A DNA stretch of 64,000 nt. It comes from Epichloe hybrida. Lineage: Eukaryota; Ascomycota; Sordariomycetes; Hypocreales; Clavicipitaceae. Numbering within the stretch: the first letter of the stretch is position 1; each line of letters opens with the position of its first letter. The notes under the pieces were generated by a model. The model made no database searches and had not been told where the DNA came from. It worked only from the letters and a program-made list of their open reading frames with translations. A program made the translations under genes and the position numbers. Below are positions 45,233-55,163 of the stretch, piece by piece. The DNA lies in the NCBI GenBank assembly GCA_019022495.1, contig JAFEKR010000091.1:1-64000 (forward strand), read 5' to 3'.

Positions 45233-45891
45233 TGGCGCGTGCTGATGTTGCTGCGAAATGCAGGGTCCGTGGCGGATCAAGGCAAGAAAGAGGGTTCGAG
45301 GTTTAAAGATTACGGCCTGTGCTGCTGCCTGGCTGCCTGCCGGCTGTGACGTTCAAGGAACAAGGCCGCTAAAACTAATACGGGTGTGGCAGCCCCTGCT
45401 GTTCACCAGAGCTCCCCGTAACACCGCATGGAGACTGCAAGTACGTGACAACTTCTTATATACCAACGTCGTCATCATTTATGCTCTCGGCCACATTAGA
45501 CTATCAACGCTTTGAATTTCGTCTTGAAAAATTGATGCTTGGTAGTTTGAATAAAGCCTCTTCATGTCTCCAATGTCGTTTTCAAGGCGTCGCGCGCTAC
45601 ACCACATAGCTACATGACATGCTAACATTGACCAGCTCCTCAATCGATGACATCCTCATCATCATGCAGTCTCCTCTCCATACTTTATTTTGAATGAAAA
45701 GAAAGAGAAAAACCCCAGCATAAAAGTAAGGTCTAACTCGGATACTTCTTCGTGAAATGGCAGGGTGTCTTCGTCCTTCGCATTCAGCGCATCACTTTGT
45801 TGTTGCCGATCATCAGATCAGGGCATCAATCCGTTGACATTGATTTCCGCGTCCCGTTTTCGTTCCGTCGCGTCCTTTTCTCGTCGGCAAC
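45233..45891. other. Intergenic, IMP2 promoter and eIF2alpha 3' end
   Basis: About 0.66 kb. No repeat or RNA gene seen. The last part should be the eIF2alpha 3' untranslated region. Confidence 0.5.
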
Positions 45892-47102
45892 TCAGATGGT
45901 CTCAGGGATGTTGTCATCACTCTCGCTTAAGCTCTCATCACCGCTAACTTCGGCGTTCTCACGCTCTCTCTTCTCCATCAACGCCTGCAATTCGGCATCG
46001 TCGCTCTCCGTAACTGCCTTGGGCTCCATCTTGACAGTCAGGTTGCCACCGGCGCCCTCGATGCTTTTTCTGATTCCCTCGATAGCTCCTCGCAGAAGGA
46101 CGATGCCCTGGTTCTTGTCGAATGAGGTGCAGGTAAGCACATACAATGGTGGCGAGACCAACTTAACCTTTACTTGAGTATCGGCGTTGGCGCCTTCGGC
46201 AGTGTTGCCAGCCTCGGCAGTTCTCAAGGCAGTCTTGACGGCGTCGATGCCCTCGTAGCCGAAGCAAGTGACCTCCACATCAGCTCGGACCTTGGTTCGC
46301 TGAGGAGTAAGTCTCTTGCTGATATATAGCTTCAGCTCGTCCTCGACAGGCTTGCTTGGGAAAGTGACATCATTCCAAACTTCGGCATTACTATGAGTTT
46401 GGGTGGTTAGTTGATGTCTTGCGACATCAGGGGGAAGGACGACAATGGTGAAAAACATACGTGATGGACAGCTTAAAGGCGTCGATGGCATGACCGTATT
46501 TCTTGTTCAGTGGCCAAGCAATGGTCTCGTACAGAGTCTCGATAGGAGTCTGAGTCTTCTCGGCAACGTGTCGCATAATCAAGTGAACAGTCTTGCTCTT
46601 GTTGTATCGATCCTCGCACTTGACCATATCCTCAGGAGACACACGTCGCTTGGACAAATCAATGTAACCTGGCCAGCTTTTGTCAGCTTCTTGAATTTTC
46701 CAATAGTCCTTTTTTTGAGCATGAGGCCGGCCCCGGCAGCTCATTGGGAAGCTCATGGGCACCCAAGTATGAATCTCACGCACCCTTCTCCTTGTCCACA
46801 CGAAGCACGACGACAACCTCGTTGCGCCCGACTCTAATGAGCTTCTGGATACTTCGGATACGTCGTCGCGACAATTCGGAGAGAAGAATCATGCCATCGA
46901 TGTTGTCGTACTCGAGCAGCTTGACGTAAGCACCCATTTCGGCGATCTATACGACACTGTCAGATCCGAATCCAGAGAAACCCGATGCTCGCCAAAGCGC
47001 GGCCCAATCTCTTTATGCACCAACCTGCTTCACGTTGACCATGACGAAGCTATCGATCTCCGGAAACTTCTCCTCGTAAAAACGACAGTTTGTCAACGAC
47101 AT
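45892..47102 (-). CDS. SUI2: Translation initiation factor eIF2 alpha subunit
   Basis: Four exons on the minus strand: 47102-47025, 46946-46784, 46668-46461 and 46390-45892, giving 315 residues. It is a subunit of eIF2, which delivers initiator Met-tRNA to the ribosome. Seen: the S1 domain (about 14-90), with the regulatory phosphorylation site [12 protein letters not shown]. Its Ser52 counting Met1 is the classical Ser51. Then come the helical domain ([17 protein letters not shown]) and the alpha/beta domain ([18 protein letters not shown]). The acidic C-terminus ([17 protein letters not shown]) resembles a CK2-phosphorylated tail. The kinase site is intact, so Gcn2-type control should operate. 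The gene shares a 538-bp divergent promoter with BUB3. Confidence 0.96.
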
Positions 47103-47640
47103 CTTGGCGGTGTTGATTTGTTATCAAATTCGAGAAGTAATCGTTCGGGCTTCTGTAAAGGGTGAAGGTGGGGTCGGGGCCCAGGATATCGTCACAACTT
47201 CGCACGTAGAAATTGCCAGGCGTGTCTCGTTTGAGCAGGCTTTCCAGATTTCGGGTGCTGAGTGAAAATTTCCGTAGGATCGCGAAACCTTGTTCAGTGG
47301 CTGGTGGAATAGTCGCAAAGTCAAAATCGATACGTCCGTGGCGGGAGGATTTGTTGGTGGTTGTTTAAAGTCATAATTTTGACATTTTGCTGTGCTGCGA
47401 ATGGATGGTGGGGTGTGGCGGGGTGTGGCTAGTTTGCGGAAGCGGTATTCTTGGGCAGAAACCGGCCCCCGAGAAAGCTCTCCAGCACCGAGTCGTTTAG
47501 TGGCCGGCGGCCGGAAATCTTGAGAAGCCTGCCTGGGTGACCGCTATCGCCACGTGACCGCTAAAGTAAACAAATTGAGACCAAAGAAGGACAACTTCCA
47601 CATCGATTGACCTGGAACAGCAACAACACGTTTCGTCGCG
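47103..47640. promoter_or_regulatory. Divergent promoter eIF2alpha/BUB3
   Basis: 538 bp between the two ATG codons. It contains CACGTGAC at 47551-47558 and a direct repeat of GTGACCGCTA (about 47538 and 47554), both within 105 nt of the BUB3 start. The octamer also occurs in the NTR2/SmG promoter. Confidence 0.55.
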
Positions 47641-48902
47641 ATGGCTCCAGGTGAGACTTCTCCAACTCATTGGCAGTACTCCCAATGACTTCCTGCTACG
47701 TTGGAGGGGAAATATTGCTAACCGCAAATTCAGCAACACAATTCGAGCTCTCCCCGCCCCCTGCCGACGCAGTATCAGCTGTCGCATTCGCGCCAACCGA
47801 TTCCAGCAAGCTCCTCGTCTCATCGTGGGACAAGAATGTATACTGCTATAAAATCGCGAGCGGCGCGTCAGAAGGCACTTTATCAAACACATATGCGCAC
47901 CGAGCTCCCGTTCTGGATGTATGTTTTGGCGCCAACGACAATGAAGCTTTCACGGCCTGCATGGACTGGACCGTGAGCAGGTGAATAGCAGCTCTCCTAG
48001 CTCCGAATCGCCCTTGGCCTCAGCTAATCATGGTTAGGTTGGACTTGGAAACCGGAAGCAAGACATCATTGAGTAAACACGCCGCACCTGTTCGGTGCGT
48101 CGTTTACAGCAGGGACCATAGTAGGTTCAATGGCGCCACTCCCGGCATCGGCAGGAGTTTGTAATTAGCATGCCGTGTTGACCAGAACTCTGCAGACATT
48201 CTTGTATCCGCCTCGTGGGACTGCACTCTCAACCTGCACAACCTCTCCTCCCCAACAAGCGCACCAATACGAATCACACTCCCAGCCAAACCCCACGCCG
48301 TCTCCGCCAGCCCTACCAAAGTCGTTGTCGCCATGACCGGCCGCATCATTCACATCTACGATTTCGACGCCGTAGCACAACTGTTTGTTTCGGGTGGAAC
48401 GGAATTGAAACCCTGGCAGCAACGAGAATCTTCCCTCCGCTATCTCACCCGCGCAGTGGCCTGTATGCCAAATGATGCTGGGTATGCTACGTCCAGTATC
48501 GAAGGTCGTGTGGCAGTAGAGTGGTTCGAGGACACGGCAGAGTCACAAGCGCGCAAGTATGCGTTCAAATGCCACAGACAAGCGGCGCCTGATGGCGACG
48601 GTGATGTCGTGTACCCCGTCAATGCGCTAGCCTTCCATCCTGTTCATGGAACGTTTGCATCAGGAGGTGGAGATGGCGCAGTGGCATTGTGGGATGCGGA
48701 AGCCAAGAGACGGTTAAAGCAGTATCAAAAGTTCCCTAATAGTGTGGCGTCTCTGGACTTCTCCAAGGACGGTAAATATTTGGCTATTGGCGTCTGTCCT
48801 GGATTTGAGACTGGGCAGGAAGATTACTCGGGGGCTGGTGCGACTGCAGTTTTTATCCGAGAGCTTGGTGAAAATGAAGCGAAGGGAAAGGGTGCTAAAT
48901 AA
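47641..48902 (+). CDS. BUB3: Mitotic checkpoint WD40 protein Bub3
   Basis: Four exons, 47641-47650, 47734-47980, 48038-48120 and 48196-48902, encode 348 residues. Bub3 binds phosphorylated kinetochore repeats and recruits Bub1/Mad3 in the spindle checkpoint. The first exon is only 10 nt (ATGGCTCCAG), followed by an 83-nt intron with GCTAACC before CAG. Seen: WD-type blades with LLVSSWDKNVYCY, APVLDVCFG, LVSASWDCTLNLH, the strongly conserved Bub3 segment SSIEGRVAVEWF followed by ARKYAFKCHR, then VYPVNALAFHPVHGTFASGG and YLAIGVCPGFE. It ends in a Lys-rich tail. The order matches Bub3 rather than Rae1. The ATG is certain only through splicing, since no in-frame Met lies near the start of exon 2. 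Confidence 0.93.
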
Positions 48903-49349
48903 CGAAGTGGAACAAAAAGATATCATGTACTCTTACATGTTCGATAAATGTGACATGAACCGGCCTGGACTTTGGGGCGTTTGGGTGGATGAATTGAAAC
49001 GCTGGGTACTGTAACAATTAAATAGCAGTTTACTCTGCCAGTTCGTAGAATGCTCACACCATGAAGTATTGGACTTGCATCAGAAGAATACTACATAGGT
49101 TGCGTGCCAAGAAGGTGTCGTTTGTATTTCAACTTCTTCTATTAATACAGCAATCGAGTTGTAAGACAGGTATGCTGTCAGTACGAGGCTGAATACTTCT
49201 ATGCGTTACTGCTAATCGACTTGTTGCCACTTCTTTGATGAAGAAACAAGAGACCATGATTATCATTCCCACCTGCCTCGATTCTCACAAGTATCTGTGC
49301 TTGGTTTGTAGGGTAGCCATGGCCAGCTAAACGTTCTGAATGAGGGGCT
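48903..49349. other. Intergenic, convergent 3' ends
   Basis: It separates the stops of BUB3 and the aldo/keto reductase. Nothing else seen. Confidence 0.5.
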
Positions 49350-50958
49350 CTATTCTCCATTCGTCTTGGGTCGTATGGGCTAAGACAGGGCGAATTGGTC
49401 AGAGACTTTTCATTCACGAAGTCATCTACACGTACCTTGGCTTCCGCGACATGATCGAAATTAGCTGCTGTTGAAAGCAGCCAGATATTTTGAAGCGACT
49501 CCTTGGGAAGCTGTTTACCCCACAGGAAATTGTGTGGAAACCCAAGATCAAAAGGTAAGGCGCCTTCGATCTCTTGGATGTCCTGATCGGAAAGCTCGAT
49601 GGTGAGTGCCTCGACATTCGCCTTGAGATGCTCGACCTTGCGGCCCCCTACGATGGGAAAGACGTATGGTGTTTTGTGCATCACGTAGGCCAAGGCAATA
49701 CTAGTAATGGCAGTGTTCTTGCGGTGCGCAATAGCTTCCAGCGCCAAGCTGATCTTGATGTCGGTATCACTAGCCTCCGATTTGCGCCCATCGTTCAACC
49801 GTCGAGCTTCTTCCGATTTGAAGTTTCCGCCCCCGAGTGATCCCCATGGAGCAATGCCCATGCCTTCAGCCTTGCACATTGGTATGATGTCGCGTTCGAG
49901 ATCACGACAGGCAGCAGACCACTTGCCCTGATAGACGGAGAATTGGCGAAGACCATGATTACGAGCATATTCATTCGCCTTGCTAGAAAAAAAAAAAGAA
50001 CTTCACGTTACTGGATGGTTCACCGAAATATTGGTTTGGCCAGCACTCACCTCACAATCCACGCAGGGGCATCACTGATACCTAGGTACAGCACCTTGCC
50101 ACTCGCAACAAGCTGGTTCAGGGACTGCATGACTTCTGGGATTGAAGCACTGTAGTCCCACCAGTGGACATACAAGATATCAATATAGTCGGTCTGTAGC
50201 TTCAGCAAGCTGGCGTTCACGGATATTTGCAGACTTTTGGTCCCGTTTCCAACAAAGTTGGCCATGACCCGCGGCTGATTGGGGCCAGCTTTGAAGTTCG
50301 TTGTGTATTTGGTAGCAATAACTTGATTTACATATCCAGTTTCAGATCACGTAGCCATTCGCACCATGTATATTGGGTGAATCTTGAACTCACCCATCTC
50401 GTCACGATTTCCACGTTTCTTCATCCACTGGCCAATCCATGCTTCTGACTGTTCAAATTGGTAGCTATTGGCGGTGTCTATGAAGTTTCCTGGTACAGAA
50501 ACCTCGAGTCAGCATAATTGTGGCCAAAACGAAAGATTTTTTAGCAATATCGAAGTCGGTTACCTCCCTACCAACCGCGTATTAATGATGTATTCGTGAA
50601 GGGATTTCTTTGACAACCCTTCTTGTTTTGTCTTGTTGGGCTTCGCTGCTAAAACAATCCGGCATCATGAAAACTTACAAGCTCATAGAAAAATTCGAGA
50701 ATTTTTTCCGTGTTTTCTTGGTTGCATTCTCCCATCCAGCCAGCCCTGAATGCATCGATATGTTTAGTGTTTATTCGCTGTCCGTGTTCATGCAACCCTC
50801 GTTGATGTCAACGGGGGAAGTTTCGCATACCAAGCATCGCCAAAGTTCATGGAACCGAGGCATAGCGGGCTCACTCGAACGGAAGCGGGCGGAGACAGCA
50901 GTCGATAGACTGACAGCGGTGAAGCAGGCAACTCGGCCTGAGGGATTGCGGCATCCAT
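49350..50958 (-). CDS. Aldo/keto reductase, norsolorinic-acid-reductase-like
   Basis: Six exons on the minus strand: 50958-50831, 50745-50679, 50502-50394, 50321-50051, 49982-49436 and 49379-49350, giving 383 residues. NADPH-dependent aldehyde/ketone reductase of the AKR superfamily. Seen: [15 protein letters not shown], the active-site DTANSYQ (Asp and Tyr), Lys in VIATKY, His in DILYVHWWD, the cofactor region [11 protein letters not shown] and [22 protein letters not shown]. The last exon is only 30 nt and supplies PIRPKTNGE, the family ending. Oddity: the usual CCAG acceptor before GNFIDT would shift the frame. The in-frame solution uses CGAG 13 nt earlier and adds Val-Ser-Val-Pro. Despite the family name, no aflatoxin-type cluster is present. 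Confidence 0.83.
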
Positions 50959-51553
50959 GGCAGCAACCGTAGGCGAATGGCACGAATGGCAAAAGGGGGA
51001 AAGGAAAATTCCAGCTGGCTTGGTGAAGTGAACAAACAAATGTCCAGGAGCACAGCATAGTATAATTACTCAAGCGACTCGTTTCAAAGGCAAGGCACGA
51101 TGTCTGAGAAGTGCTTGCCTGGCATGTGTGTTGATCATTTCTCCCCCCGACTTCCAGTCTACTTGGACTGGAACAGATCTACGGCAACTACCCCCACCGC
51201 TTTCTAACTTTCTACCCGCCGTCCAGCAAAGCGCACTTACAACAAGCCGCGTGGCTTAAGTAATTCTGAGGAGGAGATCAAAATGGATTGATTCGGCGGC
51301 AATTTAGGCCGGCGTGAGAAGCGTTGGTCTCTTCTCCTCCGTGCGGAGTACGTACCCTGGTGCTACCATGCGGAGGCTACCGAAGTGTATCCGTACGGCT
51401 CTATCAGACAGCTTTTTGCACTTGTAGGGCAAAGTCATCAACCGCGACGCTTTGCGAATGCTTTGCGGCAACCACATCATCCATTCATCGCGCAAGACCC
51501 CGTTTCTACAGCCGTTTGCCGTTTGTCATACTCGCTCAGAATGGGCCCTTCCA
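50959..51553. promoter_or_regulatory. Divergent promoter AKR/PPR-like gene
   Basis: About 0.6 kb. The frame of the PPR-like protein is open from 51452, so the real start could lie earlier than the ATG chosen. No other feature. Confidence 0.45.
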
Positions 51554-54166
51554 ATGGCCTCCAATGCACCCGTTCCCTCTAGAGTTGCGCTTAATGCTCT
51601 TCGAGGCGTGATCCTGACTACCTCCTGTTCCGTTGTTCTACTCGCCGAGGAACGTCGGCGCCGGCTGCAAATTGCCCGAGCCGCCATCGACAATGCCCGA
51701 AAACTGCACATGGTCCAAAGCAACCGTGGTCCAATTGCTCTGTCAGAGAGTCATGGACCCTGGGACGGCCGTTTCGCCGAGATTGACGACGATGTTCTGT
51801 CCATGGCGTCTCTTCCGCGACCCAGGACCTCAACTCGTCGCAGGGGCCGCACGCACCTGATAGGAACCGATCATCCAAGACAGGAGTCCCGTGAACATGA
51901 TGGTGGGCGAACGCAATCAACCGGTCGAGCTGAGAGCCAGAACGCACCCACCAAACCCAGCCGCGCTACCAACTTCCTCGGCAACGGTCTGGACATGGTT
52001 ATTTTCGACGCGTTGAAACTGAACTCTTCGAGATCGAACATAGAACAAGCTTTGGAATGGAAGGCTCCGAAAAAGGTTGGTCGCCCGCTTTTGCCGATTC
52101 CTACGGTCAACTCTGCGGTTCCGAGTACCATGGCCACCGAAAACAAAGTTCATGTTGCCCCAGCCGATATCAATGAGTACGAAACGATGACGGACGAAGA
52201 ACTTGGCAAGAGGCTCGGCTCACTTGAAGCCGCACATCTCTATTTGAAAAAGACCGAGCACGGCAGTTTGGCCCCGCGGCCGTATTACGACGACGTTGTA
52301 CCAGTTTTAGAGCGGCTGCTGAGAGATTTGGAAACACCGAATATTGGTAAAGATTTGCATACTGAATCATTCAGTCTCGCCAAGAGGATATTTGACAGGG
52401 TAGCATCCTTTGGCCCACCTCTCCCCAAGGCTGCCAACCCTCTTCGATCCCAAGCTATCCGCTTTTTCCGGATTACTTCTCATTCTTACCCCGAAGATAT
52501 CACTGCCACGTTATCGGGCGTGCTCCCGTTGAGTAAAGATCCGCTGAAACTTCTCATACCATTCATCACAATTCTGCAAAACAGTAATCAGCGCAATTCC
52601 CTCCGAGTAGCTCTTCTTTTCTTGTCCCGCAACTCTACGTCGTGTCAATGGGCTCGTGGAATGTTAGTATGCCACTTGCTGGTTCGGCATGCGAGAGTTT
52701 ACAACAATTTCTTCCAGACTAAGCAGCTCTATATGACACTTCAAGAGTCTGGGCTGTTTCGTGACATTGAAGTTTCCCAGGAATCAGAATACAAAATCCG
52801 CAGGTTAATGATAATTCAAGCTTTGGAGGCTGGAGAAGATGGCTTCGCAAATGCAGAGCTCCGAAACCTTGAGAAAGTTGGCTCTGGGGCCAGCATGTCT
52901 GATATCCGCCTTCAAAAACACATCATCGCCAGGAAAGCCAGTAGCGGCAAATGGAACGATGTCTTGTCCGAGATTGGTGTGCTACGAGAGAGGACAAATC
53001 CTCGATGCGTCGAATATCAGAGCATGCTCACGAAAACTACTGATATTGTGGCTCAAACACGCGATAACGAGGAACTTGAAGCATTCCTTCGAAAGGCCGT
53101 GACAGACTTCGATCTTAAACTTAAGCATAGGTGGATATATGCTGTGTTGGATGGGTACGCCAGTCGTCGTCAAGCAGAGCCAGTTTTCTCATGGCTTCAA
53201 TTCTGTGTCAACAATGGACTGCGAATGGACATTTCCTTCAGTCAACGATTCCTTGCTAGGTGTCGCAAGTATTGGAGCTTTTCAGACAAGACTATTCGGC
53301 GTCTTGAAAAAAGACTACTCGTCGCCGGCCGTTTGAAATGGGACCAGCCCGCAGATTCGAACAATGATGCTGGTCCCAATCTCTGCAAAAGCCCAGCTGA
53401 TACCTTGAGGCAGGCAGTGCTGGAACAACTGAACTGTGAATCCCCAGATGTGGCGCGCGCGAGACTGTTGATCCGCTCAGCCCATGATGAGGGATGTGAC
53501 GTAAGCGAAGCACTCACACCCCTACTCATGGCCCAACTTGCGCGAGGCGACGACCCAAGTAGGTTGATCAACGAAGCTCTCCAGATGGGCGTCCGTCTCC
53601 ATGATAGCACATACAACAAGGCGGCCCAGGCACTCTCGGCTGAGGGCAATCATAGAGCGGCAGCAGACATGTGCGAGACGGCAGCACGAGAGAACGGCAA
53701 AGGCCAGCTTCTGTATAACGAATACAACTTTGCAAATCTAGTATTCGCCTACACAGGTTCTGCGAGTTACAGGGCTTTGCAGTCAGTACTGTCCGGTTTC
53801 ACATCGGACATGCAATGGTGGCACGGCAGTCGAACGTGCAAAGAGAGCATCAAACTGGCCATGAAGGCCACTGCCATGAGAACAGTCGCTCATTCAGAAG
53901 ACAGTGAGCCGCATCGACAGGCTTTGGACCAACTAGATGATGCGTTGCTGCATGTCAAGAAATGTCGCTCTACAAAGGAGGAACGGCGCGCTGTATCAGA
54001 AGCCTATGTGCATCTCGCGAGGGCTCCATCGTGGAAGGCTTCCCACAAGATTCATGGACGATCAACCAGGAACAAAGTTGGCGATGTGGTGCGAGATTCA
54101 TGCATGTCGAATTCTCAAACCCAAGTCGATCACTCTATACTTGCTGCAGCCAGTGGGGCGGCGTGA
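51554..54166 (+). CDS. Pentatricopeptide-repeat-like protein, probably mitochondrial
   Basis: A single exon of 870 residues from ATG 51554; an upstream in-frame ATG at 51452 would add 34. The N-terminus (MASNAPVPSRVALNALRGVIL) followed by VLLAEERRRRLQIARAAIDNARKLH is basic and hydrophobic, as in fungal mitochondrial PPR proteins. The body is all-helical with TPR/PPR-like pairs, for example YAVLDGYASRRQAEPVFSWL and STYNKAAQALSAEGNHRAAAD. Organellar RNA processing or translation would be the usual role. No catalytic motif is visible. The repeat match is by general pattern only, so the family name is an inference. Near the C-terminus the charge rises and it ends with a low-complexity tail. Confidence 0.72.
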   Translation: MASNAPVPSRVALNALRGVILTTSCSVVLLAEERRRRLQIARAAIDNARKLHMVQSNRGPIALSESHGPWDGRFAEIDDDVLSMASLPRPRTSTRRRGRTHLIGTDHPRQESREHDGGRTQSTGRAESQNAPTKPSRATNFLGNGLDMVIFDALKLNSSRSNIEQALEWKAPKKVGRPLLPIPTVNSAVPSTMATENKVHVAPADINEYETMTDEELGKRLGSLEAAHLYLKKTEHGSLAPRPYYDDVVPVLERLLRDLETPNIGKDLHTESFSLAKRIFDRVASFGPPLPKAANPLRSQAIRFFRITSHSYPEDITATLSGVLPLSKDPLKLLIPFITILQNSNQRNSLRVALLFLSRNSTSCQWARGMLVCHLLVRHARVYNNFFQTKQLYMTLQESGLFRDIEVSQESEYKIRRLMIIQALEAGEDGFANAELRNLEKVGSGASMSDIRLQKHIIARKASSGKWNDVLSEIGVLRERTNPRCVEYQSMLTKTTDIVAQTRDNEELEAFLRKAVTDFDLKLKHRWIYAVLDGYASRRQAEPVFSWLQFCVNNGLRMDISFSQRFLARCRKYWSFSDKTIRRLEKRLLVAGRLKWDQPADSNNDAGPNLCKSPADTLRQAVLEQLNCESPDVARARLLIRSAHDEGCDVSEALTPLLMAQLARGDDPSRLINEALQMGVRLHDSTYNKAAQALSAEGNHRAAADMCETAARENGKGQLLYNEYNFANLVFAYTGSASYRALQSVLSGFTSDMQWWHGSRTCKESIKLAMKATAMRTVAHSEDSEPHRQALDQLDDALLHVKKCRSTKEERRAVSEAYVHLARAPSWKASHKIHGRSTRNKVGDVVRDSCMSNSQTQVDHSILAAASGAA

Positions 54167-55163
54167 TTGTAAACAAGTCATATGTACAAGTAGCTAGCGA
54201 CATATAATAGAAAGACCAAAGGGAAGAAGTGTTAAGCCTAACTTACTTCTCTCCTTCCCCCCGGCTTAGATACATTCCCCTCTACATGTATTATTACATG
54301 AGGTAAGCGAACAGAGGACGGCGCCGGCTCTGATGGGCCAACGAATGAGATTGACCACAATGACATGGGCTCGCAAATCCCAGCCTCTTTGGAACCAGGA
54401 CATGAATCAGTTGATGGACATCGGAACAATCAAGCCCCACACAAGTAACGACTCATCGTTGTGACAAGGGCGCACAAGCATATGCAAGCGTAAAAAGGGA
54501 GAGGCGGTCTGGCAGGATAGATTCCGAGAAGACGATTTTCCGTGAAAAAACATGAGTAGTCGATGTTTGCCACTCGCGTACTCGCGGTGGCCTTGTTAAC
54601 GAACGACGTGGGTGAGTTACGTCACAGCTGTTAACAGCTGTGACCAGCTGTGACTGACCGTGTGGATAAGTGGTTCGATTTCTGGGCAGGTGTCACGGCT
54701 TGTTGTTGGTCGAAGATGTTCAAGGTGTTCCGCATTGGCGTCGGACCCGCACCAATGACCCTGGCGTCAAATTTCGAATGAAACCAGCGCAATTCCAAGC
54801 ATGATACTTGGTTCATGTTCTTCATTCTACTTCGCTGCAGTGCTGGCAACCCCGACTTCGCATCTAGAACTAATCTTGCCGGCGGTCGTTGTTGGCATTG
54901 ACCAACTGTTCCAACTTCCAAGGCTCGTCGTCGCACAAGGGAATAAATAGATTTGGGAGATTTGGGAGATTTGGGGGTGTTCTTGCAGCGCCACCCGATT
55001 CAACCAGATCCGTTTCTCTCTAGTTCCCCTTTTGCCCCCCCCCCTCCTCTCGCCACGCCGACGTTTTTTGATCCCTTTCACATTTTGACAACTCCTGAAC
55101 ATTGACACCGCACGAGTCTTGCAGTCGACGGATACATACGACGCCAAACGACGTCTTAAATAA
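54167..55163. promoter_or_regulatory. ERG1 upstream region, 1 kb
   Basis: It contains a perfect E-box palindrome (54621-54644) plus a third E-box copy (54645-54654), a 9-bp tandem triplet ATTTGGGAG (54951-54977) and a C-rich run (about 55036). The ERG1 ATG follows at 55164. Confidence 0.6.
54621..54654. promoter_or_regulatory. 24-bp perfect palindrome with E-boxes, plus third copy
   Basis: GTCACAGCTG-TTAA-CAGCTGTGAC is fully self-complementary and contains two CAGCTG E-boxes. A further CAGCTGTGAC follows at once. It lies about 510 bp upstream of ERG1. bHLH regulators bind CANNTG, and fungal SREBP-type regulators control sterol genes, but the link here is inference. Confidence 0.6.
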
